Positions 17,801 to 26,023 of a stretch of 44,410 nt of DNA are shown here, one piece after another. Each line of letters begins with the position of its first letter. Position 1 is the first letter of the stretch. The DNA comes from Verrucomicrobiales bacterium (GTDB lineage: Bacteria; Verrucomicrobiota; Verrucomicrobiia; Limisphaerales; UBA9464). Position numbers and translations under genes: made by a program. Below the pieces are notes generated by a model that was not told where the DNA came from, ran no database searches, and worked only from the letters and a program-made list of their open reading frames with translations. The stretch covers positions 1 through 44,410 of the forward strand of contig SYEM01000119.1 of assembly GCA_005801385.1 (NCBI GenBank). Direction: 5' to 3'.

Positions 17801-19308
17801 GCGACCTGCTTGCCATCGACATAGGCGGTCAGGATGCCCTGATACTGATGGTTTCCATTGCCGCCGGTATCGCCGTTGTCGACCTGGGGTTCCCAGGTGA
17901 CGACGAGGTGCTGCCAACGGCCGACCTCATAGTTGGTGTCCGTCAAGACATCCTGGCCGGAGGTTCCGTTGCCACTGTACATCCGGAAATTCCAACCGAG
18001 GCCCTCCGATGCGGGATAGGTCTCGTTCGGATTGCGCTGGAAGATGACCCATCCGGTTCGGCTGGTGCCGCTGGGACCCACCATGCGGTTGTTGATGGGG
18101 CATTGTCCGCCCTGCTTGTCGCGCGTGGGCTTGAGCCAGGTCTCGAAGGTGAACGGAACGCTGGAATCCGGGTTGAAGCCCTCGTTGAAAGGGATCGAGG
18201 CGGAGGCGTAGCCGTTGCGGCTGTGGTAGATCACGGTCGTATCCCCGGAGTCACCGGCGAGGGCACCCGGGGCACCCGGGCGGATCTCGGAGGTGTAGGT
18301 GCCATTGCCGGCGGCCCGGAGGTCACCGACGTTCACAAGGCCTTCGGCCCCGGGAGCCAACTCACCAAGGCGGAGGTAGACGCTGGGGTTGTCAGACTTG
18401 ACCAGCGTGGGATAGGCGGTGGTCCTACCGGCGTTGGTCGCGTTCTGGTAGTGCGCCTTGATCTGCGCGGCGGAGAGCTTCGTCGGGTAGAAGGCGAACT
18501 CGTCGACGGCTCCGAACCACGGGTTGAGACTGCCGTTGGCGTTGTTGTAGTTGCCGAGCGCCAGCATGGGCTGGCCATTGATCGCCTGATCGGTCGGGTG
18601 GTCATCGGTCACCGGCGCATAGGCCGGCTTGCTGTCGTTGGTCCACTCGGCGGTGTTGGCCAGCTCACCATCGATGTACATCGACAGCTTGGTCCCCACA
18701 CCCGCATTGGCGACGGGCTCATAGACCACCACCATGTGGGTCCATTTACCGAGGACGAACGGCAGCCCGCTGGTGACCTCGAGCGCCGTGCTCGTGTCGA
18801 CACCCGAGTACATGCGGAAGTTCCAGCCGATGGCGCCCTCGCCGCTGGTGTTGTCGGCACTCGGACGGCGCTGGAACATCACCCAACCCTGGCGCGGTCC
18901 GCCCTGGGTCCACCGGTTGGCAATCGGGGACATGCCACTGCCCGACTGGTCAGACGAGGGAAGAAACCAGGCCTCGACCGTGAACGGCTGGTCAGCAGGA
19001 CGGTTGATCTCCCGATTGAACGGAATCTCGGTGCGGGTGGTAAAATCGAAGAATGAGGCCCTGTTGGGGTCGCCAACGATGGCGCCCGGGATCGACCGTA
19101 CAACGCCGGTGGGCAGGTCATTGGTGGCATTTGCGGCCGCTCCAAGGCTTCCGCTGTTGACGTTGATGGCCGACCGGGCCTGGGAATCATTCAGGCGGTA
19201 GTAGGCTGCTGGACCGTCGGACAGGACGGTGGACGGGTAGTCCGCGCGTCCGTCGACACATGCGAGCGACAACGCTGTCGCCGCCATGAGGAACGATGGT
19301 TTTTTCAT
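14839..19308 (-). CDS. Very large secreted LamG-domain protein
   Basis: A 1489-residue exported protein with a signal peptide (MKKPSFLMAATALSLACVDG). Three concanavalin-A-like LamG modules follow at about 25-295, 300-575 and 600-835. Each ends alike: VDEFAFYPTKLSAAQIKAHY, IDEIAFYNNYVLKPEQIAAH and IDEVAVYNKALTAAQAKAHY. Two further jelly-roll regions of DUF1349 type lie near 855-1100 and 1215-1440. Between them is an Ig-like domain (about 1105-1200; VGVKFSEPVASSGALVAANY). A final segment of about 50 residues (LQEADSLTGTFKDVPGA ... VRFYRASN) resembles C-termini seen in many verrucomicrobial exported proteins. It is probably cell-surface or extracellular and may bind carbohydrate. No catalytic motif was seen, so the function is unknown. 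Confidence 0.9.
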   Translation of the reverse strand: MKKPSFLMAATALSLACVDGRADYPSTVLSDGPAAYYRLNDSQARSAINVNSGSLGAAANATNDLPTGVVRSIPGAIVGDPNRASFFDFTTRTEIPFNREINRPADQPFTVEAWFLPSSDQSGSGMSPIANRWTQGGPRQGWVMFQRRPSADNTSGEGAIGWNFRMYSGVDTSTALEVTSGLPFVLGKWTHMVVVYEPVANAGVGTKLSMYIDGELANTAEWTNDSKPAYAPVTDDHPTDQAINGQPMLALGNYNNANGSLNPWFGAVDEFAFYPTKLSAAQIKAHYQNATNAGRTTAYPTLVKSDNPSVYLRLGELAPGAEGLVNVGDLRAAGNGTYTSEIRPGAPGALAGDSGDTTVIYHSRNGYASASIPFNEGFNPDSSVPFTFETWLKPTRDKQGGQCPINNRMVGPSGTSRTGWVIFQRNPNETYPASEGLGWNFRMYSGNGTSGQDVLTDTNYEVGRWQHLVVTWEPQVDNGDTGGNGNHQYQGILTAYVDGKQVARNENALYAANRAVPEEGQGKPVGVPADLGIGAYNLASGIGSNPFEGGIDEIAFYNNYVLKPEQIAAHYEAGKTRNPAKPYESLVYTAGFDANNSPDQTKERVTLPPLYLRFNEPASASAGNSGFVGSLAEGVMVNGANTAPGVTGPGFTGENAAVPITDRNFVSLNNPASLNFSGQISLEAWVKPDAAQGAVARILSHGPALQSDFASPGEAGITLAGSLLSPNEVSLRIENGSEYVLGSTDSAGFHGVRAPVGSDLGSGNWIHLVGVYDGTTWRLYRNGTQVASQADAVGAVAVPDGDWAIGSTGEGWADNFTGSIDEVAVYNKALTAAQAKAHYTAATVGDALKTALIKPTEALPVELPAGSVTFGGPGSMTVAGPGLVAWAAASNVDQPGDVQQFAYEEILGDFDISTKVTSVTSGPVTDPVDAWASGGLQARWALNALSPSFLVNVGNPKGVNEVRAIGRAAAAQNYTSFGRSYGGVDKTLPSQWIRLRRVGNWFAAYVGTDGSSWALVGQRWQEWPEKLLVGAYAFSASYNSADQTGGKNLATVGFSNYGKTVLNDNVAPSLVSAATMGKKVVGVKFSEPVASSGALVAANYSISQGTVTAVQGGIGGDSVYLTVNGLTADTFDVTVNNVTDAAGNQLPAGSKVTGRSSAWKSTDIGLIQSGNPDVRTAGDDPYRIGQAVAVASGSTETEIEIIGGGSNAWNPGDYVHYVSGVPLVGDFEVTVEVSRNDRPANTAAWANSGLMLREAEYLPGQQYTQDGTKVAMVANTTYIEGSAPNRAGIPLFREEPGAGYGNGNPGFAWTTPIGGIKGYDLDQRAIDAAGTPDPESSPLSSRWLRIKRAGNDFTFFVSYDGREWALLDGPKALPLSSQLIFGFSTMSDTGSGAPPNNAYGGNGFLGTDLEGQQNPSNYSVQRIRIGTSVAPRGDAPVKPAVSIQGSTVTFTGKLQEADSLTGTFKDVPGATSPYTIPVGSQVRFYRASN

Positions 19309-19638
19309 ATTGAGGAAACATCATCTGTAAACGAATCCTTCCCGACCCAGGGAAGGCACGCTTTCGGGATTAGCGATCAACGTCGACAGATGGATGGCAA
19401 AGTCAATCCCACACCCTCCCAGCACAGCGCGGGAATCCATCAGGCATGTCGCCTTGGAAACCGGATTCCATCTGCAGGATCAGCCACGGATGCCTCCTGA
19501 CCGGGCCTGCGCGGGAGGCTCCCGGCGCGGGCCAAGGGTGGAGGATCCATCGAAAAGCCCGAATTGCCCCGGAACTGTCATCGTCCAACAACGGAGTTTG
19601 AAATCCGCTCCGACCACCGCTTACTCTGCTCCATCACC
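19309..19638. other. Divergent intergenic region with no gene seen
   Basis: This stretch separates the LamG gene (minus) from the cytochrome-LRR gene (plus), so it should hold both promoters. No RNA gene, riboswitch, strong hairpin or convincing small gene was found. The downstream gene's frame is open back to 19564, but those residues look non-coding and precede an ordinary signal peptide. Confidence 0.5.
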
Positions 19639-20646
19639 ATGAAGTCCACCCCCGATTCCGCATCTCTCCGCCCCTCCCTTCTGGCCGGGCTGGTCCTCGG
19701 CACCCGACTCCTTGCCGCGGATCCCGACTTCCAGAAGGACGTGCTACCCCTGCTCCAGCAGCGGTGCATCGAATGCCACGGAGCTGAGAAACAGAAAGGC
19801 AAACTCCGGCTGGACTCCAAGGAGGCGACCTTCAAGGGCGGCAAAGATGGACCGGCGCTGAAGGCCAAGGACTCCGCCGGGAGCGAGATGATCAAGCGCG
19901 TTTCCCTGCCCGCCGGGACTGATGATCGGATGCCGCCCGAGGGGGATGGTCTCACGGCCGACCAGATCGCGGTGCTCAAGGCGTGGATCGATGCCGGTGC
20001 GGCGTGGCCCGACGGCGTCATCGTCGAGTCCAAGAACAAGCCGAAGGCCCCGGAGGCCCAGGTCCGTCAAGGCCCGCCCCAACCCGCGCTGCCGGAGCTG
20101 CCGAAGGAGTTCAAGCCGGCCGCCGGCGAAGCCGCCGCATTGGCAACCCTGGCCAAGACCGGACTCGAGGTCCGCCCCATCGCCCAGAACAGCCCCTGGC
20201 GCGAGGCCAATTTCCGACTCGCCGGCACCAACGTCACCGACGCCTCCATTGCCCCGCTGAAGGAGGTCACCTCGTTGGTCGAACTGAACCTCGGCGCGAC
20301 CCGCGTCACCGACGCCGGCCTGGCCAGCATCGCCAACCTCGGCTACCTGCAGAATCTTCAGGCCCCCCTCACCGGACTCACCGACGCGGGCCTCGCCCGA
20401 CTCAAGGGTCTGTCCAATCTGGTCAGCATCAACCTCTACGGCACGCAGGTCACCGACGCCGGCCTCGAGACCCTCAAGGGACTGAAACACCTGCGGTCGG
20501 TCTACGTCTGGCAGACCAAGGTGACCCCCGAGGGGGCCACGAAGCTCAAGGAAGCCCTGCCGTGGCTCTATGTGAACACGGGCGCCGAGCTGGCGGCCCT
20601 CGCGACGAACACTCCTCCGGCAGAAAAGAAGGAGGAGAAGAAATAG
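19639..20646 (+). CDS. Planctomycete-type cytochrome c fused to leucine-rich repeats
   Basis: A 335-residue exported protein. Residues 1-27 are a signal peptide (SLLAGLVLGTRLLAA). A cytochrome-c-like domain of the planctomycete type covers about 30-115. Its haem motif RCIECH has Cys43, Cys46 and His47, and a DDRMPPEGD segment offers the likely Met ligand. After a Lys/Pro-rich linker come short leucine-rich repeats at about 185-305, recognised by repeated VTDAGL units (TRVTDAGLASIANLGYLQ; TQVTDAGLETLKGLKHLR). The tail is Lys/Glu-rich. In this phylum such domains sit on surface or periplasmic degradative complexes. Electron transfer is likely and LRRs suggest partner binding; the partner is unknown. 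Confidence 0.88.
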   Translation: MKSTPDSASLRPSLLAGLVLGTRLLAADPDFQKDVLPLLQQRCIECHGAEKQKGKLRLDSKEATFKGGKDGPALKAKDSAGSEMIKRVSLPAGTDDRMPPEGDGLTADQIAVLKAWIDAGAAWPDGVIVESKNKPKAPEAQVRQGPPQPALPELPKEFKPAAGEAAALATLAKTGLEVRPIAQNSPWREANFRLAGTNVTDASIAPLKEVTSLVELNLGATRVTDAGLASIANLGYLQNLQAPLTGLTDAGLARLKGLSNLVSINLYGTQVTDAGLETLKGLKHLRSVYVWQTKVTPEGATKLKEALPWLYVNTGAELAALATNTPPAEKKEEKK

Positions 20647-20673
20647 AAAAAAGGGGGGCGAAAGCCCCCCTTT
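20647..20673. terminator. Bidirectional intrinsic terminator
   Basis: The stem GGGGGGC with GCCCCCC encloses a GAAA tetraloop and is extended by A:T pairs. On the minus strand it is followed by a run of six T, ending the DUF1080 lipoprotein transcript. On the plus strand it is followed by TTTCCGTTTC and directly follows the cytochrome-LRR stop codon. Confidence 0.85.
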
Positions 20674-20707
20674 CCGTTTCTGGTATGAGCCGAAGTGCGA
20701 CCGTCGG

Positions 20708-21361
20708 TCAGAGCGGCTTCACCCGGATGTTCCGATAGTAGACCACGCTCTTAGGGTCGTGGGCCTGGAGCGCCACGGTCCCGGCGTTCAGCTTCCGCTC
20801 GAAATCCTTGCCGGGCTTGCGGTCCGACGCCTCCTTGAACTCGTTCACCAGCGTGCCGTTCAGATAGACCCGGATCGTATCACCCTTCACGACGACATGG
20901 TGGGTATACCACTCGTTGTCGCGGGTCACACCCTTGATCTTGTCCTCACGGACATCCTGCACCGCATAGACGCTGCCGGACTTCCGCCAGTCACCCTGGG
21001 TCTGGTTGACCTGGGTCTCATACCCGCCCCAAGGCCACCCGGTGTCCTGGTACTTGGTGTGGATGTAGACGCCGCCGTTCGATCCGGGCTCGGTCTTGAT
21101 GTCGATCTTGAGCTCGAAGTCTTTGAACGGCTGGAGCGGCCCGACGTAGAAGTTGTGGCTCCGGGGGCCCTGGGCGCGGAACCCGCCCTCGGCGAGGGTC
21201 CAGGCCTGGGGATTTTCATTCACCTTCCAGCCGTTCCAGGTGCCGTCGGAGATCCGGATGAATCCCTCGGCGTCCTTCGAGCCGATGCCGGACTTGGGGG
21301 TGGAGGAGGTGGAACAGCCGGCGAGCAGGACCGCCAGCGCGAGAATGGGACCGGTTTTCAT
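20708..21361 (-). CDS. DUF1080 lipoprotein (3-keto-disaccharide hydrolase family)
   Basis: A 217-residue lipoprotein starting MKTGPILALAVLLAGC, with lipobox LAGC and Cys16 for lipid attachment. The body is a single DUF1080 beta-jelly-roll: FKDFELKIDIKTEPGSNGGV, YIHTKYQDTGWPWGGYETQV, then NEWYTHHVVVKGDTIRVYLN and a final YYRNIRVKPL. Members of this family include hydrolases of 3-keto-disaccharides, and many have no known role. The frame extends to 21505, but those 48 residues lack coding character and precede the lipobox start. The minus-strand terminator follows within 40 bases. Confidence 0.9.
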   Translation of the reverse strand: MKTGPILALAVLLAGCSTSSTPKSGIGSKDAEGFIRISDGTWNGWKVNENPQAWTLAEGGFRAQGPRSHNFYVGPLQPFKDFELKIDIKTEPGSNGGVYIHTKYQDTGWPWGGYETQVNQTQGDWRKSGSVYAVQDVREDKIKGVTRDNEWYTHHVVVKGDTIRVYLNGTLVNEFKEASDRKPGKDFERKLNAGTVALQAHDPKSVVYYRNIRVKPL

Positions 21362-21510
21362 TGAAGCCGCGGCTTGATACGCGTCCACCGGCGCGGCCGC
21401 AAGGAAACACCCGCTGGGATCCCGATTGCCACACCTCCGATCCCCACGGACACTGAGGTCACCGATGCCGTGGAGGACGTTTCCCGGGACGGACTGCGGA
21501 CGCACCGATC

Positions 21511-22281
21511 ATGAAGCTGCTGCTCGATACCGAAGCCCAGACGGTCACGCGCACGGATGCCAACGGCACCCGGACCGTGCTGCTCTATTCCGACGAGGCC
21601 TTCGACTGGATCTCAGACCACTGGCTGACCGTGGGCTGGAACCAGAAATACTCCTACACGTTCTCGTGGATGGGACGCCCCATCATCCAGCTGCCGGAGG
21701 ACATGGTTCGAACCCAGGAGGTGCTGCATCGGGTGCAGCCCGACGTGATTGTCGAGACCGGAGTCGCCCACGGTGGGTCGCTGGTCTACTACGCCTCGCT
21801 CTGCAAGGTGCTCGGGCGCGGACGCGTCATCGGGGTCGACATCGAGATCCGTCCCCACAATCGGAAGGCCATCGAAGAGCATCCGCTCGCCTCCTACATC
21901 AGCCTGATCGAGGGCAGCTCCACCGATCCCGGGACGGTGGCGCAGGTCCAGAGCCGGATCCAACCCGGGGAGGGCGTCCTCGTGCTGCTGGATTCCAATC
22001 ACACCCGGGACCACGTCCTGGCCGAACTGGAGGCCTATCACCGGCTCGTCTCCCCGGGGTCCTACATCGTGGCGACCGACGGCATCATGCGGGATCTGAC
22101 CCAGGCTCCCCGGGGCAACCCGGAGTGGTCGTGGGACAATCCGACCGAGGCCGCCGCGGAGTTCGCCCGGAACCATCCGGAATTCGTGCTTGAGCAGCCC
22201 GTGTGGCCGTTCAACGAGAGCGGCCTCCGGCGCAATCTCACGCACTGGCCCGGGGCATGGCTGAGGCGGCGCGAGGGTTGA
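21511..22281 (+). CDS. CmcI-type (cephalosporin hydroxylase family) SAM-binding protein
   Basis: A 256-residue cytoplasmic protein of the cephalosporin-hydroxylase/rhamnosyl O-methyltransferase family. The SAM-binding loop is VETGVAHGGS (residues 81-90), followed by the acidic strand VIGVDIEIRPHNRK. A later LVLLDSNHTRDHVLAELEAY motif is typical of this family. Despite the family name, members mostly act as O-methyltransferases on glycans or natural products. There is no antibiotic gene cluster around it, so a sugar or surface-polymer substrate is more likely than a beta-lactam. It stands alone between the two DUF1080 genes. Confidence 0.88.
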   Translation: MKLLLDTEAQTVTRTDANGTRTVLLYSDEAFDWISDHWLTVGWNQKYSYTFSWMGRPIIQLPEDMVRTQEVLHRVQPDVIVETGVAHGGSLVYYASLCKVLGRGRVIGVDIEIRPHNRKAIEEHPLASYISLIEGSSTDPGTVAQVQSRIQPGEGVLVLLDSNHTRDHVLAELEAYHRLVSPGSYIVATDGIMRDLTQAPRGNPEWSWDNPTEAAAEFARNHPEFVLEQPVWPFNESGLRRNLTHWPGAWLRRREG

Positions 22282-22421
22282 GCCTCCCCGCAGAGGGGAC
22301 CTTTGGGCCCGTTCCGCAGGACACTGCGGCACCCAGCAGGGATTCCCAATCGGGGATCGCTTGGGTCAAATTTCCAGGCCAAGGCTGGCACTCCCCGCGG
22401 CTTTGGGTGACATTCCTCACC

Positions 22422-23162
22422 ATGAACTCCCTCGTCCGCATCCCCAGCCTAGGTCTCGTACTGGCCGCTCTTCTTTTCAACGGCCAAGCCGCTGAACCGG
22501 CCTCTGGTTCCTCACCCACTGCACGGATTGTTGCCGATGACGGTCCCGGCTGGACCGCTTGGACCCTCGACCAGTTCAAGAATGTGAACTGCGCCACCAA
22601 CACGTGGTCGATGGATGGCGGGGTGATCCGCTGCACCGGCAATCCCGTTGGCGTCATCCGCTCCCATCACTCCATCACCAATCTCGAACTCGTCGTCGAG
22701 TGGCGACATCTCCAGTCGGGCGGCAACTCCGGCATCTTCCTGTGGGCGACCGACTCCTCGATCAAGAATCTCGAGGCCGGCAACGGGCGCCTGCCGGAGG
22801 GCATCGAGGTGCAGGTACTGGACCATGGCTACACGGCCCAGTATGAGCGCGACCACAAGAAAAAGGCCGACTGGTTCACGACCCACGGGGATGTCTTCCC
22901 GACGGGTTCTGCCACCATGAAACCCTTCCCACCGGTGGCCCCGAACGGCCAACGCAGCTTTCCTAGCAAGAACCGCAGCCGGGGCGTCGGCGAGTGGAAC
23001 CACTATTATGTCCGCGCCCTCAACGGGGAGGTCCGCCTCTGGGTGAATGGCGAGGAGGTATCTGGCGGCTCCCAATGCAAACCCGCCTCGGGATATCTGT
23101 GCTTGGAATCCGAAGGGGCTCCGGTCGAATTCCGGAACCTCAAGGTTCGACAGCTGCCCTGA
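22422..23162 (+). CDS. Secreted DUF1080 protein (3-keto-disaccharide hydrolase family)
   Basis: A 246-residue exported protein with a signal peptide (IPSLGLVLAALLFNGQAAEP). One DUF1080 jelly-roll domain covers residues 45-244: NLELVVEWRHLQSGGNSGIF, LPEGIEVQVLDHGYT, GEWNHYYVRALNGEVRLWVN, GYLCLESEGAPVEFRNLKVR. The pattern of an NSGIF strand, an EVQ strand and a closing EFRNLKV strand is classical for the family. It differs from the upstream lipoprotein paralogue in lacking a lipobox. The start at 22422 sits directly before the signal peptide, although the frame is open to 22203 within the upstream gene. Confidence 0.9.
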   Translation: MNSLVRIPSLGLVLAALLFNGQAAEPASGSSPTARIVADDGPGWTAWTLDQFKNVNCATNTWSMDGGVIRCTGNPVGVIRSHHSITNLELVVEWRHLQSGGNSGIFLWATDSSIKNLEAGNGRLPEGIEVQVLDHGYTAQYERDHKKKADWFTTHGDVFPTGSATMKPFPPVAPNGQRSFPSKNRSRGVGEWNHYYVRALNGEVRLWVNGEEVSGGSQCKPASGYLCLESEGAPVEFRNLKVRQLP

Positions 23163-23164
23163 AC

Positions 23165-23179
23165 ACGGGGTCGCCCCGT
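23165..23179. terminator. Small hairpin between convergent genes
   Basis: ACGGGG-TCG-CCCCGT forms a perfect six-base stem between the stops of the DUF1080 gene (plus) and frr (minus). There is no T-run on either side, so it may be a weak or factor-assisted terminator. Confidence 0.4.
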
Positions 23180-23204
23180 CGTTCGGAGGAATCCCCGGCG
23201 GGAA

Positions 23205-23759
23205 TCAGACCGTGAGGATCTCCTTCTCCTTGTGGGCGAGGTGCTGCTCGAGTTTCGCGATGAAGCGATCGGTGAGCTTCTGGACCTCGCCCTCGGCCGT
23301 CTCCACCTCGTCCTCCGAGACACCGTCGTTCTTTGCCTTCTTGAGGGCCTCCATGGCCTGACGTCGCTCGTTGCGGACCGCGACCCGGCCGTCTTCGGTC
23401 ATCTTCTTGCAGAGCTTCACGAACTCCGCCCGGCGCTCGGCGCTCAGATCGGGCAGCACGATGCGGATGAACTTGCCCTGGGTCGCCGGATTGAGCCCGA
23501 GGTTGGAGTTCTGGATCGCCTTCTCGATGGCCTTGGTGTTGCCGACATCGAAGGGCTGCACCATCAGCATCCGCGCCTCGGGCGTGCTGATGGTCGCCAG
23601 CTCCTTGAGCCGCATGTGGGACCCGTAGGCCTCCACCTGGACATTCTCAATCAGCGAGGGGGAGGCCTTGCCGGTGCGGACGCCCGCGAACTGCTGCACC
23701 AGATGCTCCTCGGTCTTGAGCATCTTTTCCTCGGTCTCGAATAGGATCTCGTCGGTCAT
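23205..23759 (-). CDS. frr: Ribosome recycling factor
   Basis: A 184-residue protein; E. coli RRF has 185. The family features are present in order: TEEHLVQQFAGVRTGKASPS, the LKELATISTPEARMLMVQPF strand region, IQNSNLGLNPATQGKFIRIV and the long closing helix (RNERRQAMEALKKAKND ... HLAHKEKEILTV). It splits post-termination ribosomes together with EF-G. It lies 27 bases downstream of pyrH, the common bacterial order, but tsf and rpsB are not upstream here. No Shine-Dalgarno sequence precedes the ATG. Confidence 0.98.
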   Translation of the reverse strand: MTDEILFETEEKMLKTEEHLVQQFAGVRTGKASPSLIENVQVEAYGSHMRLKELATISTPEARMLMVQPFDVGNTKAIEKAIQNSNLGLNPATQGKFIRIVLPDLSAERRAEFVKLCKKMTEDGRVAVRNERRQAMEALKKAKNDGVSEDEVETAEGEVQKLTDRFIAKLEQHLAHKEKEILTV

Positions 23760-23786
23760 GGGATGGGGATGGGAAAGGATGAAGGA

Positions 23787-24527
23787 TTACTGAGTCACCA
23801 AAGTGCCGACCCGGGCTCCGGAGACGACACGCAGCAGGTTGTGGGGCCGGAAGAAGTCGAAGACGATGATCGGCATCTTGTTGTCCTGGCACAGCGCAAA
23901 CGCCGCGGCATCCATGACCTTGAGCCGCTTCTCGAGGGCCTCGGTGTAGGTGATCCGCTCGTAGCGCTTTGCGTCCGGATATTTCTTGGGATCCTTGTCG
24001 TAGATGCCATCCACCTTGGTGGCCTTGAGGACGACCTCGGCCCCGATCTCGTTGGCCCGGAGGGCCGCGGCGGTGTCGGTCGAGAAGTACGGATTGCCGG
24101 TGCCGGCACCGAAGATGAGGACGCGTCCCGTCTCGAGATGGCGCACGGCGCGACGACGGATGAAGGGCTCCGCGATCGCCGTCATGGTGATGGCACTGAG
24201 GACGCGGGTCGCGACCTTCTGTTTCTCGAGGGCGTCCTGGAGGGCAAGGGCGTTGATGACCGTCGCCAGCATGCCCATGTAGTCGCCGGTGGCCCGCTCT
24301 ATGCCCCGCTCGCTGCCCTGGAGCCCCCGGAAGATGTTGCCACCGCCGACGACGATGACCACCTCGACGCCGAGCTTCTGCACCTCGGTGATCTGGGTCG
24401 CCATGTCATGCACGGCTTCCGGACAGATGCCTGTACCGGCCTCGCCGCCCAGCGCCTCCCCGCTGAGCTTGATCAGCACACGCTTGTATCGGGGCTTGGT
24501 CTTGGCGGAGGAGCGGGGTTTGTTCAT
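23787..24527 (-). CDS. pyrH: UMP kinase
   Basis: A 246-residue cytoplasmic kinase that makes UDP from UMP for pyrimidine nucleotide synthesis. The amino-acid-kinase fold is clear: [13 protein letters not shown] near residue 15, [13 protein letters not shown] near 56, [38 protein letters not shown] and a closing GTLV. The first 14 residues are a basic tail, so an internal start is possible. It is the first gene of the pyrH-frr pair and begins 80 bases before the stop of the PQQ propeller gene behind it, with no sign of co-transcription. Confidence 0.98.
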   Translation of the reverse strand: MNKPRSSAKTKPRYKRVLIKLSGEALGGEAGTGICPEAVHDMATQITEVQKLGVEVVIVVGGGNIFRGLQGSERGIERATGDYMGMLATVINALALQDALEKQKVATRVLSAITMTAIAEPFIRRRAVRHLETGRVLIFGAGTGNPYFSTDTAAALRANEIGAEVVLKATKVDGIYDKDPKKYPDAKRYERITYTEALEKRLKVMDAAAFALCQDNKMPIIVFDFFRPHNLLRVVSGARVGTLVTQ

Positions 24528-24607
24528 TCGGCGCGAGGGGAGTTATCAGAGTCGATCCACCGGGTCAAACCACCCGGCTGGAATCGGGCTGCACGATGCG
24601 GATCCCA

Positions 24608-25852
24608 TCACTGGACCGGTCCCGTTCCCTTCACGTCGACGCAGACCACGTCACCCTTGGAGTTCCGGACATAGAGTTTGCCGGCATCCAGGACCGGGGC
24701 ACTCCAGACCTTGCCGCCCGACACCTGGGCCCGGACGATCTCCTTGTAGGCATCGGGCGCAGCCAAGACGACCACCAGCTCACCCGCTCCAGTGATCCAG
24801 AGGAGCTTTCCATCAGCCGCCGCGAGATTGCCCATCGGGGCCTCGGGTGAACTCCACTTCATGGCGCCTGTCTTGACGTCCAGACACCGGAGGTGACCCG
24901 GCCGGTCACCGTTGCCGCTGATCCCGTAAAGGTGCCCCCCGATGAGGATCGGTGTCGAAAGCTGGCTGGCGATCTCCTTGGACTGCCAGAGCTTCTGGGC
25001 GCCACCAGCGGTCGGACGGAACAACGCCCCCGAAGCACCCGTGCCGGGGCCCTCCAGGAACTTGTATCCGGAGGTCACGAAGAGATCCGTGCCAACCACG
25101 ATGGGATCCGGCGCATTGACGTCGTACATGGTCTCCCACGGGAAGCGGGAGAGCTCCTTGCCGGTCTTCGGATCGACCACCACGGCCGCCTTGGCGGCGA
25201 AGATGGCGAGAGCGGGCTGGCCATTGAAGCGGAAGGCGACTGGCGTCGCGTACCCGGAGGCATCCTTGCCGGAGGACCAGATCGGGCTGCCATCCTTGGC
25301 GTTCAGGGCGATGCCATGGGTGCCGGCGTTCAGGAAGACCACGTTCCCCTGCACCAGTGGGGACCCGGCGAAACCCCACTCGGGCTCCTCGACCCCATGC
25401 TCCTTCCGGACATTCCGAAGCCAGATCTCCTTCCCTGTCGCCGCATCCAGGCACCGGACCTCGCCCTGCTTGCTGATGAAATACAGACGGCCGGCGGCGA
25501 TCGTCGGCGTCGCGCTCGGCCCACCCTCGTAATATTTCGGATCGAGCTTCTGCGGATACACCACCTTCCAGACTTCAGCCCCTGTGGTGGCGTCGAAGCA
25601 GAAGATCGTATCCTGGTTGTTGGCGTTGCCCACCGTGTAGACCTTGCCAGCGGCCACCGACATCGAGGAGTAGCCAATCCCCACGCTCTTCTTCCACAGC
25701 TGCTTCGGCTGTCCGCCGGGCCACGCCCCCAGCCAGTTGCGCTCGGGCGAGATGCCGGTCTGGTCGACACCACGGAACATGGGCCACTCGGCGATCACGA
25801 CCCCGGCGGTCACGGTGAGGAGGGAGGCAAGGAGAGGGATCTTTCGAATCAT
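24608..25852 (-). CDS. Exported PQQ-type beta-propeller protein
   Basis: A 414-residue protein with a signal peptide (IPLLASLLTVTAGVVIA) and a body made of PQQ-like beta-propeller repeats. Examples are KVYTVGNANNQDTIFCFDAT, GRLYFISKQGEVRCLDAATG and LRCLDVKTGAMKW; the first blade contains WPMFRGVDQTGISPE, typical of the verrucomicrobial/planctomycete family. It lacks the full set of dehydrogenase active-site motifs, so a PQQ enzyme is not supported. A binding or scaffold role in the periplasm is more cautious. It is divergent from a related protein at 26024. Confidence 0.85.
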   Translation of the reverse strand: MIRKIPLLASLLTVTAGVVIAEWPMFRGVDQTGISPERNWLGAWPGGQPKQLWKKSVGIGYSSMSVAAGKVYTVGNANNQDTIFCFDATTGAEVWKVVYPQKLDPKYYEGGPSATPTIAAGRLYFISKQGEVRCLDAATGKEIWLRNVRKEHGVEEPEWGFAGSPLVQGNVVFLNAGTHGIALNAKDGSPIWSSGKDASGYATPVAFRFNGQPALAIFAAKAAVVVDPKTGKELSRFPWETMYDVNAPDPIVVGTDLFVTSGYKFLEGPGTGASGALFRPTAGGAQKLWQSKEIASQLSTPILIGGHLYGISGNGDRPGHLRCLDVKTGAMKWSSPEAPMGNLAAADGKLLWITGAGELVVVLAAPDAYKEIVRAQVSGGKVWSAPVLDAGKLYVRNSKGDVVCVDVKGTGPVQ

Positions 25853-26023
25853 GAGCCGACCTTAGTCAGGTCCCCCGGACCGTCAAACCCCGGATCCCAG
25901 TCAACGCGCCGGGGTAGATGCGGACAAGAAACACAGGATGTCGCTTGTTTGTCCAAACGCCGGGTCGGAACCTCTCTCAAACCTCAGAACCGCCCAGAGT
26001 CCGGCCCCATCCCCTATCGATCG

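Noticed and set aside
17206-19056. Plus-strand open frame of about 616 residues opposite the LamG gene
   Set aside because: It is the antisense shadow of a well-supported gene. High GC keeps antisense frames open; its translation has no signal, domain or plausible composition.
21511-22281. Antibiotic (cephalosporin) biosynthesis gene
   Set aside because: The family name is historical. No beta-lactam or other biosynthetic genes are around, and most members are SAM-dependent O-methyltransferases.
24893-26023. Upstream extension of the second PQQ propeller protein by 377 residues
   Set aside because: The extension is antisense to the first PQQ gene, and a normal signal peptide starts at 26024.
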